DNA of 64,000 bases. It comes from SHLQ01 sp964562985 (GTDB lineage Bacteria > Actinomycetota > Acidimicrobiia > Acidimicrobiales > SHLQ01). Made by a program: the position numbers and the translations under genes. The notes below the pieces were generated by a model, which did no database searches, had not been told where the DNA came from, and worked only from the letters and a program-made list of their open reading frames with translations. The first letter of the stretch is position 1, and each line of letters begins with the position of its first letter. Where the stretch lies: the NCBI GenBank assembly GCA_964562985.1, contig CAZLWE010000003.1, positions 41,374-105,373 on the forward strand, written 5' to 3'. Positions 1 through 8,376 of this stretch are shown here, piece after piece.

Positions 1-523
1 AACCGACGCCTCCCCGCAATAGGTCGTCACCGTCGCCGCCGCTGGCGGAATCGAGACCTTGACCAGCGTTGATGGTGTCGGCTCCGGCATCACCGGACGC
101 AAGGTCTGCACCCTTGCCACCACGAATGAAATCGTCGCCATCACCACCGGAGATGATGTCCTCACCAGGACCGCCGACGAGATCATCGTTACCGCCCTCA
201 CCAAAGATGATGTCCTCCCCGGTGCTTCCGAGGATGAAGTCGTCGCCGTCACCACCGCAAATGGTGTCGTTTCCGCCGAGCCCACGAATGATGTCGTCCC
301 CGGACGACCCCACGATTACATCGTCACCGTCGGTGCCGTTCACGAGTCCCGGCTCTGCGACCACGATCGTCGCGGTGACTCCATCGCATATCGCCGAAGC
401 GTCAGCATCTTGTGCACCGATCGCCGGCACCGCCGCAATGACCGACGTGAAGAGCGCGACGACCGTCGCGCTCGCCAGCCCTAATGATCGCCGTGTACGG
501 CGCTTCCTTTGCCTCTGCGGCAT
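1..523 (-). CDS. Secreted RTX (hemolysin-type calcium-binding) repeat protein, C-terminus off the window
   Basis: The reverse strand is open from an ATG at 523 to the left edge (174 codons visible). A basic N-terminus (MPQRQRKRRTRRS) and a hydrophobic stretch (residues about 14-36) form a signal peptide. From about residue 64 the chain is built of nonapeptide repeats of the GGxGxDxhx type (GGDGDDFILG, GEGGNDDLVG, GGDGDDFIRG, GGKGADLASG), the parallel beta-roll that binds calcium outside the cell. A GGGAGA Shine-Dalgarno lies just upstream of the ATG. Whether a catalytic domain follows cannot be seen. The forward-strand frames here are shadows of the repeats. Confidence 0.88.
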   Translation of the reverse strand, partial: MPQRQRKRRTRRSLGLASATVVALFTSVIAAVPAIGAQDADASAICDGVTATIVVAEPGLVNGTDGDDVIVGSSGDDIIRGLGGNDTICGGDGDDFILGSTGEDIIFGEGGNDDLVGGPGEDIISGGDGDDFIRGGKGADLASGDAGADTINAGQGLDSASGGDGDDLLRGGVG

Positions 524-781
524 GACTTCTCCCTTGTACATGAACTCCCTTTCGCCTACCGAAACGTCCAGATCGTTCTGACGTGTCCCGTCCCGGTGCC
601 CGCTTTCTGTCGTTCTCGGGTCTAGCAGAGCGAACACGCCCTCTGCCACAAAAAACACACTCTGGGTACACGGGGTTAACCAAATCCCCTCAGTTGGTGC
701 TCGCGAAAGGAGCCCTAGACGAACGCAAGAACGAGCCGTTCGAGGCGTGGCGTGCGGCCTCGGTCAACCCATACTTGGGAC

Positions 782-1204
782 GTGACGACCCCCGATGTAC
801 CCGGTGACGAGAGCAACGATCTGCGTCGTGTCCTACTGCACCTATACCCACCGGTGACCGTAACCACCGACGCAGTTCTCGGCGTCGTCTCGGGTTCGGC
901 CAACTTCGATCCCCAGCCCGAGCACGCAGGGGCACCCGAATGGGTGCAGGGCGGATTGTCGGCGACCGTGCTCGACTACGTGTCCGCCCGCATCGCCAAC
1001 GCCGCGCTCTCGAGCAAGGTCGCCACCGGAACGTTGGATCTTCGTTATCGCCAACCAGTTCGCCTCGACGGTGGGCCCTACCGAATCGAGGGCTCCGCCC
1101 CGATCACCGACGGTCGCACCACGCGGGTCCGGGCAGCAATCCTAAGCACCGAGGGCCATCCACTGGTTGAATCGTCAGCCCTGTTCGTGGCGATGGAACG
1201 CTAG
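782..1204 (+). CDS. PaaI-like hotdog-fold thioesterase
   Basis: A small single-domain hotdog protein that would hydrolyse an acyl-CoA thioester in the cytoplasm; the substrate is unknown. The signature is the helix region GAPEWVQGGLSATVLD (the HGG/QGG-x-x-A-x-x-D pattern of PaaI-type thioesterases), followed by strands of the type TGTLDLRYRQPVRL and PYRIEGSA. The start is unsettled: GTG 782 gives about 140 residues and an in-frame GTG at 752 gives 150, and neither has a convincing ribosome-binding site. It converges on the next gene; the two stop codons overlap in CTAG at 1201-1204. Confidence 0.75.
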   Translation: MTTPDVPGDESNDLRRVLLHLYPPVTVTTDAVLGVVSGSANFDPQPEHAGAPEWVQGGLSATVLDYVSARIANAALSSKVATGTLDLRYRQPVRLDGGPYRIEGSAPITDGRTTRVRAAILSTEGHPLVESSALFVAMER

Positions 1205-1881
1205 AGGTTCTTTAGCGCTTCGCGCTTTGAAAGACCCGACAACGAGGCTTCGTTCTTGGCCACGAAGGACCGAACCGCGTCGGGATCGGTTCGGGCATAA
1301 TGACGCAGCGCCCAGCCGATTGCTTTACGAAGGAAGAACTCGGTGTCGTCCATTCGCATCTCGCAGTAGGTGAATAGCCGATTCGTGTCTGTGAGGTCCT
1401 TGAACATCAGCTGATGGAGAATCGCTGTCCGAGCGATCCAGATGTCGTCGGATTCGACCCACAAATCCATCTCCTCGGCGAGTGCGGGATGCGTCGTGAC
1501 CATGGTTCCCGTGGTGTGGATGGCGAGCGAGTCGACAGTGTCCCACCACGGGGTCGCTTCGATTCGTCCTCGCACTCGTGGTAGATCGGTTGATCGAAGG
1601 TTCTTCGCGCCCGCCCGAAGGAGGTCCATACCGACGTAGTGAAACTCTCGCTCACGTTCTGCCCAGAGGGCCTCTGCGGTGCCGAGCAACTCTTCGGGTT
1701 CCATCGACTTGCCCTGTTTGAGTAGCGACTTTGAGACCAATCGGCGATCGCCAGCTAGCACCCCGAGGTAGGTGAAGTGGCCCTTCATATAGGCGGCCAT
1801 CCCTTCGGCCTTCTCCGCATCGGCGACCGTGAGCAAGCCGTCGCGCAGTTCGGCGATGGTCGATCCCGCCGGTTGGGTCAC
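1201..1881 (-). CDS. AlkD-like DNA alkylation repeat glycosylase
   Basis: 226 residues matching the DNA alkylation repeat family (HEAT-like helical repeats that excise N3/N7-alkylated purines). Recognisable pieces are the N-terminal MAAYMKGHFTYLGV, FHYVGMDLL, the WWDTVDSLA helix, and a C-terminal RKAIGWALRHYARTDPDAVR segment typical of the family. It is the last gene of a three-gene operon; its ATG overlaps the TGA of the upstream GTPase (ATGA at 1878-1881). Why a base-repair enzyme is coupled to two membrane GTPases is not obvious; it may be only operon hitch-hiking. Confidence 0.85.
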   Translation of the reverse strand: MTQPAGSTIAELRDGLLTVADAEKAEGMAAYMKGHFTYLGVLAGDRRLVSKSLLKQGKSMEPEELLGTAEALWAEREREFHYVGMDLLRAGAKNLRSTDLPRVRGRIEATPWWDTVDSLAIHTTGTMVTTHPALAEEMDLWVESDDIWIARTAILHQLMFKDLTDTNRLFTYCEMRMDDTEFFLRKAIGWALRHYARTDPDAVRSFVAKNEASLSGLSKREALKNL

Positions 1882-3461
1882 GCTCCGTTGCCGATCGCGA
1901 CCTCGAGCAGTCGGGTGATCTCTGATTGATCAGCAACAACGGTGTGTACCGGCTGAATGACGCGGGCCTCAACCTGATCGGACACCCGCGCTTCGATCGC
2001 CTTACGCGCCGCCCGTCCCCGACGACTCGCTCCGGCACCCAACGGGATCTTGGCCAACAAGCCGACCAACAATCCGAGCACCACTCCTCCAAGGAGCAAG
2101 GCGCTCGGTAGCGGAATCCATTCCGCCTCCGGAGTAGGCGGCAGGAGCGGCTCGGTAGCGAACTGAAAGAAGCCGCCAAGTACTGCGACGACGATGAGCC
2201 ACACCAGCCCGACGACCGCAGTGACAGCGAGAACCCGTTGGAACCAAGCGACGGCCTGCCACCACAGTGGACTTTTCCCAGCGGCGACCGTCTCTCGTCC
2301 CACGGTCGATCGAAGATCTTCGAGCAGCGCGTCTCGGTCGCTGAATGCGGCCGTGCGCAGTGATGCGGGCCAGGGAGCTGATGCGTCGCCTGCGACCTCC
2401 TCGGCGTAATCTCGAATGGCGAGATCTGCCCGAGACTCCCCCACGCCCGCGCGGCCCGGTCCGGGCAGATCGGCAAGGGGTTTGCGAGCGAGGCGCCGCA
2501 GCCACCGGGTGAAGGGCCAACCCATCGTGAGATTGCCCTGTCGTTTGTGATGACGCTGCGCGACATCAGCCGCGGCTTGGGCACCGGCAGCCTCAGCGAG
2601 GCCAGCGAGCAATCGGTCGTTGGCCCGAGCAGGAACATCCTTGGGGCCAGTCGGCTGACGCATCGCCGCTGCCGCTTCGGCCAGATCAGCATCGGCGCGA
2701 ACAAGCGAGGCATTTCGAGCATCGATCGCGCTCGACAGCATCAATCGAAAGTCGTCGAAGCCGTCGCCGGTAAGCGCCGACACGGGCAACACTTCTGCGC
2801 CAACGATTCCATCTTCGGCGACCAAGCGCCCGAAGTCCCGCGCCACCGAGGCACCACCGTCTTCGAGCCGGTCGACCTGGTTGAGCACAAATCTCAGGAC
2901 GGGAGCGTGCGATGCCAGTGGCTTGATGTAGCCCAGGTGCAGTGCAGCATCGGCGTACTTCTGTGGGTCGGTGACCCACACCAACACGTCGACGAGTTCG
3001 ACCAATCGGTCCACCTCGATGCGATGCTCTACCGCGGTCGAATCGTGGTCGGGTAGGTCGAGCAGAACCAGTCCATCGAGTTGGGTTTCGTCGGTGACCC
3101 CATAGCGGTGTGGAACCTCCAGCCAGTCGAGCAGGGGCCCAGCGTCATTATCGCCGAAGACCACCGCGTGGGTGGCCGAGGTGGTGGGACGGCGCACCGA
3201 GCTGGCCGTCAGCTCCCGGCCGGCGAGCCGGTTCACGATCGAGGACTTGCCCGATCCGGTCGCTCCCGCGATCGCGACGACGGTGTGTTGGGTTCCATGG
3301 CGCAGCCGACCTTGTGTCTTGGCCGATACCGATTCGAGGGAGGCGACCTGGTCCTCGTCGAAGTACTTCCCGGCGAGTGCTACGGCTTGCCCCCACGCAC
3401 CCAGTCGCTCGTTGTAGGCAGAGTCGGCGCGATCCACAGATTGCATGTCGGCATCGGCCAT
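1878..3461 (-). CDS. Dynamin-like membrane GTPase, second of a tandem pair
   Basis: 527 residues. An N-terminal G domain carries a P-loop GATGSGKS (66-73), a switch-I RRPTTSAT (90-97), G3 DLPDHDS (135-141) and G4 NQVD (194-197, variant of NKxD). A long helical region follows. Two hydrophobic segments (about 400-422 and 453-475) anchor the C-terminal part in the membrane, then a short Arg-rich tail region. The layout resembles bacterial dynamin-like and YfjP-type GTPases, which remodel or tether membranes. Its ATG shares one base with the stop of the upstream paralogue (TGATG), so the two proteins are probably made in fixed ratio. Confidence 0.75.
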   Translation of the reverse strand: MADADMQSVDRADSAYNERLGAWGQAVALAGKYFDEDQVASLESVSAKTQGRLRHGTQHTVVAIAGATGSGKSSIVNRLAGRELTASSVRRPTTSATHAVVFGDNDAGPLLDWLEVPHRYGVTDETQLDGLVLLDLPDHDSTAVEHRIEVDRLVELVDVLVWVTDPQKYADAALHLGYIKPLASHAPVLRFVLNQVDRLEDGGASVARDFGRLVAEDGIVGAEVLPVSALTGDGFDDFRLMLSSAIDARNASLVRADADLAEAAAAMRQPTGPKDVPARANDRLLAGLAEAAGAQAAADVAQRHHKRQGNLTMGWPFTRWLRRLARKPLADLPGPGRAGVGESRADLAIRDYAEEVAGDASAPWPASLRTAAFSDRDALLEDLRSTVGRETVAAGKSPLWWQAVAWFQRVLAVTAVVGLVWLIVVAVLGGFFQFATEPLLPPTPEAEWIPLPSALLLGGVVLGLLVGLLAKIPLGAGASRRGRAARKAIEARVSDQVEARVIQPVHTVVADQSEITRLLEVAIGNGA

Positions 3462-5146
3462 CAGCTGCGGGCCTTGAGCGTCGACACGATGTTGCGCAGA
3501 TCCTCACCGCCGGACTCGGCGACCTTGATCAGATCCTCGAACCGTTTCCGGTCGGCGTCCAGCAGCCCTTCGAGGCGTTCCATAAGATTTTCTCGGGCGC
3601 TTCGGGCGAGATCACGGACCGCTTGTTCGCCAAACACGGCGGTAAGCACGGTCTGGGACACCGCTGCGGTACCGGTGGCAACGGCGGCTTCGGTTCCGGT
3701 CACACCACCGGTTTGGCTAAACACCACCACCATGAGCGCAACGCCAATGCCGTTGATGCCCGTGGACAGCGTCCGTGCCAAGGTCAGCTTGTCGCCGGAT
3801 TGCTCGCGCACAAGGTCGAGCACGAACTCTTGCCAGGCTGCCAGCTCGTGTTCGAGGTCTATCTCTAGCTGACGTCCGGCACGTTCAATTCCTCGTGGTG
3901 CACTTGCGAGCGCCTTCTCCCCAATCGGTCGGGTCTCCCACTGGTCGACGATGTCTAGCGCTGCCTTGTCGACGGCATCGCGTGCGACCACGACCAGGTT
4001 CGATTCGAGTTGGCCGGCAGCCTGTTGATCGGGCGTCGGACCTGTTTGAAAGACCGAGCGGAGCGTGTCTCGAACCCTGCTAACGCCGGCTTCGAGTTTC
4101 GACATAAATGCACCCGTGCCGACGAACTCACGCCACTGGTCGAGCACCTCACCGCGCAGCAGTGTTCCTCGGTCGAGTTCACGGTCGATGTCGACCAGCG
4201 CTGCTGCGTATCTCCGCCTGGAGATATCGGCCAAGGTGACGAGTTCTTCATGCTGTTCGTCGAGCGCTCCGGCGATCCGCTCGACCCGATCGGGTATCGA
4301 TGCCAGTGCACCGTCAAGGGTGCGGGCGACGAGCTGTTGACGCTCGGTTGCATCCGCGGCCAATTCGCCGAGCCAGGTCCGGACGGGATCGAGCTCAGCA
4401 CCAATGCGACCCGACTCATCGAGGTCGCGTTCGGCCACCGTGAACACTGCGGTCGAGGCCATCTGCCGTTCGACGAGCATCGAATTGAAGTGGTGCTGGA
4501 CCTCTTCTTCGGACCCTGGCGGTATGCGGTTGATAACAATGGCTAAGGCCGCGGCACGGTCCTGAGCCAGGCCGAGGTACTCCCATGGCACTGCATCGGC
4601 GTAGCGGGCAGCGGTGGTCACGAAAATCCAGAGATCGGCTGCGCCAAGCAGCTGGGCTGCGAGGTCGTGGTTCGCGACTTCGATCGAGTCGATGTCAGGC
4701 GCGTCGAGCAACGCCAGGCCTGGTGCTAGCTGCTCGGATGTGGCGAGTCGCAACCCGATCTCCCCCACCGCAGTCGCACTGGTCGAGCGTGGTAGGCCTG
4801 CGAGTACCCCCTCGGGATCTTCGAACCAGGACATGTCATCGGGGTGGCATACGAGAACCGGCGCGCGCGTCGTAGGCCGCAGAACTCCAGCGGTAGTGAC
4901 GTCTGCGCCGACGAGGCTGTTCGTGATCGTCGACTTTCCCGCTCCCGTAGAACCACCGAGCACGGCGAGCAGCGGCGCATCAACTCGACGGAGCCGAGGC
5001 AACAGATAATCGTCGATCTGGTCGAGCAGCTCGGTGCGTTCCCGCTGCGCTTCGGCGTTCTCGGGCAGGTCGATGGCGAACTCATGGTTGGCGAGTGCAG
5101 CACGAAGCTGCTCAATATCCGCCAGCGCTCCGTTTGCGTGTTCCAT
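3461..5146 (-). CDS. Dynamin-like membrane GTPase, first of a tandem pair
   Basis: 561 residues, paralogous to the gene that follows. The G domain shows P-loop GGSTGAGKS (64-72), switch-I RPTTRAP, G3 DAPDIDS (148-154) and G4 NRIP (206-209) in place of NKxD. Both paralogues share a (T)xxxRYADA/QKYADA element after the G3 strand. A helical stalk-like region with charged heptads follows, then a hydrophobic stretch (about 465-510) that may dip into the membrane. Paired dynamin-like genes are known in actinobacteria (DynA/DynB of Streptomyces act at septa); equivalence here is inference. First gene of the operon ending with the AlkD-like gene. Confidence 0.75.
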   Translation of the reverse strand: MEHANGALADIEQLRAALANHEFAIDLPENAEAQRERTELLDQIDDYLLPRLRRVDAPLLAVLGGSTGAGKSTITNSLVGADVTTAGVLRPTTRAPVLVCHPDDMSWFEDPEGVLAGLPRSTSATAVGEIGLRLATSEQLAPGLALLDAPDIDSIEVANHDLAAQLLGAADLWIFVTTAARYADAVPWEYLGLAQDRAAALAIVINRIPPGSEEEVQHHFNSMLVERQMASTAVFTVAERDLDESGRIGAELDPVRTWLGELAADATERQQLVARTLDGALASIPDRVERIAGALDEQHEELVTLADISRRRYAAALVDIDRELDRGTLLRGEVLDQWREFVGTGAFMSKLEAGVSRVRDTLRSVFQTGPTPDQQAAGQLESNLVVVARDAVDKAALDIVDQWETRPIGEKALASAPRGIERAGRQLEIDLEHELAAWQEFVLDLVREQSGDKLTLARTLSTGINGIGVALMVVVFSQTGGVTGTEAAVATGTAAVSQTVLTAVFGEQAVRDLARSARENLMERLEGLLDADRKRFEDLIKVAESGGEDLRNIVSTLKARS

Positions 5147-5203
5147 TACACCGACATTCTAACTGCCGGCGTACACCCGGTGATCGAGCCACCCCCGGCC
5201 AGT

Positions 5204-5254
5204 AAATCTGTGGTCAGAAATTAGCGCTATTGCCCGGTTTCTGACCACAGATTT
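5204..5254. repeat. Perfect 17-bp inverted repeat, 17-nt loop
   Basis: The arms are AAATCTGTGGTCAGAAA (5204-5220) and its exact reverse complement (5238-5254), separated by 17 nt. The element lies in the 272-bp gap between the acyl-CoA ligase (ends 5419) and the GTPase operon (starts 5146). The stem is AT-rich and has no adjacent T-run, so it is not a typical intrinsic terminator. An operator or a small dispersed palindromic element are both possible. The rest of the gap shows a 24-codon open stretch on the minus strand ending at 5271, which I could not assign. Confidence 0.85.
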
Positions 5255-5418
5255 TCAAGACGGGTAGCCACTACTCCTCGAACCGATCTTCGAGGTGTCG
5301 CCGATACAACTCCTCAAAGTCACCGTGCTTCACAACCACCAAACCACTCGCCTACTCCCTTGACGTCGCCCGATATTTGCTTATGTCCGGCAGAGGCGAA
5401 GGTGTATCAGGAAAATGT

Positions 5419-6963
5419 TCAGCGGTCGCGGAGTTCTCGGCGGAGGATCTTCCCGGAAGCGGACTTCGGGATGGCGTCGATGAACTCGAGCAAGCGGACC
5501 TTCTTGTAGCTAGCGACCTGGCTGGCGACAAATTCTTGGATCTCTTCTGCGGTTGCTTCAGCGCCCGGCTTGAGCGTCACGAACGCTTTGGGGATCTCGC
5601 CGCACTCGTCGTCGGGGATGCCGATCACCGCGGCGTCGCCGATGGCGGGGTGGGTAAGCAAAAGGCCTTCGAGTTCGGCGGGCGGTACCTGGAAGCCCTT
5701 GAACTTGATGAGCTCCTTGATGCGATCCACCACATAGATATGGCCATCAGCATCGAAGTGGGCAACATCACCGGTGTGTAGCCAGCCATCTGCATCGATG
5801 GTTGCTGCGGTGGCCTCAGGGTTGTTGAGGTAGCCCTTCATCACCTGCGGGCCACGAACCCACAGTTCGCCATCCTCATCGATTCCGAGGTCGTTTCCTT
5901 CGAGATCAACAATGCGGCACTCGGTGTTGGAGACCGTGACACCCGACGACCCCGCTTTGCCTTGCCCGGGGACAGTGGAATGCGACACCGGTGAAAGCTC
6001 GGTCATGCCATAGCCCTGGACAACTTCGCACCCCAGACGGGCAGCCGCTTCGTCACCAAGCTCACCCGAAAGCGGCGCAGCGCCAGAGAACACCACCTTG
6101 AGTGAATCGGTGTTGTAGTTGTCGACCAGCGGGTGCTTCGCAAGTGCCAGCACGATTGGCGGCACGGCAAAGAACCAGGTGACCTTGTGCTCTTGAATGT
6201 TCGCGAGTGCCTCTTCAAGATCGAAGCGAGGCATTGTCACGATCGTGCAACCGTTGGCCAGCAGGCCGTTCATCAGCACCTGCATGCCGTAGATGTGGAA
6301 GAAGGGAAGGATCGCGAGCGCAACGTCGTCGTCGTTGTACTCCATGAAGTGCTTGAGCTGCTCGATGTTCGCCGTCAGGTTGTCATGGCTCAAGATGACG
6401 CCTTTACTGCGACCGGTTGTTCCCGACGAGTACGGGAGTACCACCGGAGTGTTCGCGGTGTCGACGGCAACCTGTTCGGTGAGCGGTGGCGAGCCGAGGA
6501 AATCCAAGAGCGATGAGACTCCCTCGACGGGATCGATACTCACCAACTCGTTGACCGCCGTTCCCTCCATCGCCTCGCGGGCGACGTCGAGGAACATCGA
6601 GATCGTCACGAGGATGGTTGCACCTGAATCCTGTAATTGGTGACGCATCTCTCCAGCGGTGTAGGTGGGGTTGATCGTGGTTACCGTGCCGCCCGCCAGC
6701 GCAACGCCATGGAAGAACGACGCGTACTCCGGGATGTTCGGCGACATGAGCGCCAGCGTGTCGCCAGGGCCGAAGCCACGCGCAACCAGGTCTCCGGCGA
6801 TGAGCTGAATGCCCTGCTTGAGCTCGGCGAACGTCTGCGTGCGTCCGGTCGGACCGTCGATGATCGCCGGCTTATCGCCAAGCTCATCGGCCATCCGCAG
6901 GGTGTAGTCGGTAATCGAGACGCCCGATGGAATTTCGACGTCGGGAAGTGGCGAGGTGTACAT
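5419..6963 (-). CDS. Acyl-CoA synthetase / 4-coumarate-CoA ligase-like (ANL family)
   Basis: Activates a carboxylic acid with ATP to an acyl-adenylate and transfers it to CoA. The P-loop motif YSSGTTGRSKGV, the central GYGMTELSP, the hinge region YVVDRIKELIKFKG and the C-terminal catalytic-lysine motif PKSASGKILRREL are all intact. The start is placed at ATG 6963 (MYTSPLPDVEIPSG), which has a GGAG ribosome-binding site 5 nt upstream and fits the family's N-terminus. An open extension to 7104 exists but looks non-coding. Substrate (aryl versus medium-chain acid) cannot be told from the sequence. Divergent from a PadR regulator that may control it. Confidence 0.88.
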   Translation of the reverse strand: MYTSPLPDVEIPSGVSITDYTLRMADELGDKPAIIDGPTGRTQTFAELKQGIQLIAGDLVARGFGPGDTLALMSPNIPEYASFFHGVALAGGTVTTINPTYTAGEMRHQLQDSGATILVTISMFLDVAREAMEGTAVNELVSIDPVEGVSSLLDFLGSPPLTEQVAVDTANTPVVLPYSSGTTGRSKGVILSHDNLTANIEQLKHFMEYNDDDVALAILPFFHIYGMQVLMNGLLANGCTIVTMPRFDLEEALANIQEHKVTWFFAVPPIVLALAKHPLVDNYNTDSLKVVFSGAAPLSGELGDEAAARLGCEVVQGYGMTELSPVSHSTVPGQGKAGSSGVTVSNTECRIVDLEGNDLGIDEDGELWVRGPQVMKGYLNNPEATAATIDADGWLHTGDVAHFDADGHIYVVDRIKELIKFKGFQVPPAELEGLLLTHPAIGDAAVIGIPDDECGEIPKAFVTLKPGAEATAEEIQEFVASQVASYKKVRLLEFIDAIPKSASGKILRRELRDR

Positions 6964-7213
6964 GTGCGCTCCGAGGTTTTGTCCAAGCATGTATGGCTGC
7001 CGAGAGTGTAGTGCAGACGATCCCTCGGTGACGCCGTCATAACGCGGAGACGACAGTGGCTTCACCCGCTGCAATTCGGGTGAAGTCACTGTCCCGCCGC
7101 CCACCTCAGTACAACATCAAGTAGTTGCACATAACATTGTTCGGCATACACCACTAGTACTTAAGGCCACTCGCAACTATGGTGCCTATAGCGGCGTAAC
7201 GCGAGAGAGAGTC
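6964..7213. promoter_or_regulatory. Divergent intergenic region, acyl-CoA ligase / PadR
   Basis: 250 bp, noticeably more AT-rich than its surroundings around 7120-7190. It must hold the promoters of both divergent genes. I see a distant inverted pair AGTTGC...GCAACT but no convincing ATGT-N8-ACAT PadR operator. The plus-strand gene has a purine-rich GAGAGAGAG site before its ATG at 7214. Confidence 0.4.
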
Positions 7214-7555
7214 ATGCGCAGAAAAGCCAATGGTCTAGTACCGAATGAAGAATTGCTGTTATCAACAGCGCTCACCCTTACCCGGAAGGGTCAAGGCGAA
7301 TTCCATGGATACGCACTTCGAGCGCTCTGGCAAAGCGACGGCAATGAGCCGGCCACGATGAACTACGCAACCCTTTACCGTTGCCTCGACCGCCTCGAAG
7401 AGCGCGGCTTGTTGTCATCGCAGTATGACGTAGAGACAAAGAACGGCGGACCACCGCGAAAGATGTTCACGCTGACCGGCATCGGCTTGGACACCGCCAC
7501 ACAACTGGCCGCCGCCGACGAGGTTGACGGCGGCACCGTTCCGGGCCTCGCCTAA
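7214..7555 (+). CDS. PadR-family transcriptional regulator
   Basis: 113 residues forming one winged helix-turn-helix of the PadR type: FHGYALRALW in helix 1, then YATLYRCLDRLEERGLL (recognition helix and start of wing), then GGPPRKMFTLTGIG, the diagnostic PadR wing and strand. The C-terminal dimerisation helix is very short, as in PadR-s1 proteins. It ends 12 bp from the convergent membrane protein gene and is divergent from the acyl-CoA ligase; either could be its target. PadR proteins usually repress exporter or stress genes and respond to small aromatic or cationic ligands. Confidence 0.88.
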   Translation: MRRKANGLVPNEELLLSTALTLTRKGQGEFHGYALRALWQSDGNEPATMNYATLYRCLDRLEERGLLSSQYDVETKNGGPPRKMFTLTGIGLDTATQLAAADEVDGGTVPGLA

Positions 7556-7567
7556 TCTCCCAACTGC

Positions 7568-8311
7568 TCAGACGTCGGTTTGGTCTCGTATACAACGGCC
7601 ACACGACCACAGCCGGTGCACACCAAATCCCGCGATGGCGTGTTCGACCGCCGACATGCCACCGAGAATCCCGGCCAACGATGCTGGACCGGCAAGAAAC
7701 AGTGGCGCATACGCAAGCGCTCCCACGAGCAGCGCGGCCACAAGGATGCTGGCCGACAGCCGCCCAATCCCAAATAGGACCCCGCTGCGGTAGGCCGAAT
7801 GGGCCACCAGAAGCAGCCCTAGTCCGCCCAAGGCGAGATAGGTCGACGTCCACAGATCAGCGCGCACGTCGGAGATGACGAAAAGCGAGTGCCAAAACGA
7901 CGATCCCCAAACGATCATCGCCGTGACGCGAAGGCGATCGCTGGAGAGATCCGACGGGCGACGGGCCATCGACCACAACATCAACGCAATCCCGATCGTG
8001 AAATGAAGATCCGCAGCAACGGTAAAGCTGACGACGGACTCCCCCACGAAGCTACTCGCGGCGGTCGTGACCACCCCAGATGCGAGCGCCAATACGACGA
8101 CAGCCGTGGAGGTCACACTTCGATCCGACAGGCGAAAGATCAGGTGTGCGACCGAACCGAAGATCAATTCTCGAACAAACGTGAAATACGAGCGTTGAGC
8201 GCGAAAGTCTTCGAGGTGCTCCGACCAATCGGCCACGCGCCGCTCGCCGATATGTGGGTCCTCGCCCCACACGAGCAAACGGAGATACCCCAGATACCAA
8301 CGTTCGATCAT
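7568..8311 (-). CDS. Multi-pass membrane protein, function unknown
   Basis: About 247 residues with a soluble N-terminus (roughly 60 residues, WYLGYLRLLVWGEDPHIGER) and about six hydrophobic segments (for example VTSTAVVVLALASGVVTTAA and LSASILVAALLVGALAYAPL). I recognise no family. AAGGAAGGA touches the ATG at 8320, so the ATG at 8311 (MIERWYLG), about 9 nt away, is the better-spaced start. It converges on the PadR gene. Confidence 0.6.
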   Translation of the reverse strand: MIERWYLGYLRLLVWGEDPHIGERRVADWSEHLEDFRAQRSYFTFVRELIFGSVAHLIFRLSDRSVTSTAVVVLALASGVVTTAASSFVGESVVSFTVAADLHFTIGIALMLWSMARRPSDLSSDRLRVTAMIVWGSSFWHSLFVISDVRADLWTSTYLALGGLGLLLVAHSAYRSGVLFGIGRLSASILVAALLVGALAYAPLFLAGPASLAGILGGMSAVEHAIAGFGVHRLWSCGRCIRDQTDV

Positions 8312-8376
8312 CGGAGCCATTCCTTCCTTTTCGATATTCTATTTGACGAAAAGGCGGTTGTCGACCTTCACTCCAT

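Noticed and set aside
59..581. Forward-strand open frames across the RTX region
   Set aside because: Their low-complexity composition is the antisense reading of the repeats; the reverse frame has a signal peptide and proper RTX nonapeptides.
5271..5345. 24-codon minus-strand open stretch (possible gene remnant)
   Set aside because: Too short, no recognisable family and no good ribosome-binding site; kept only as a note on the intergenic region.
5419..6963. Acyl-CoA ligase as a nonribosomal-peptide adenylation domain
   Set aside because: No carrier or condensation domains nearby, and the protein has the length and ends of a free-standing ANL ligase.
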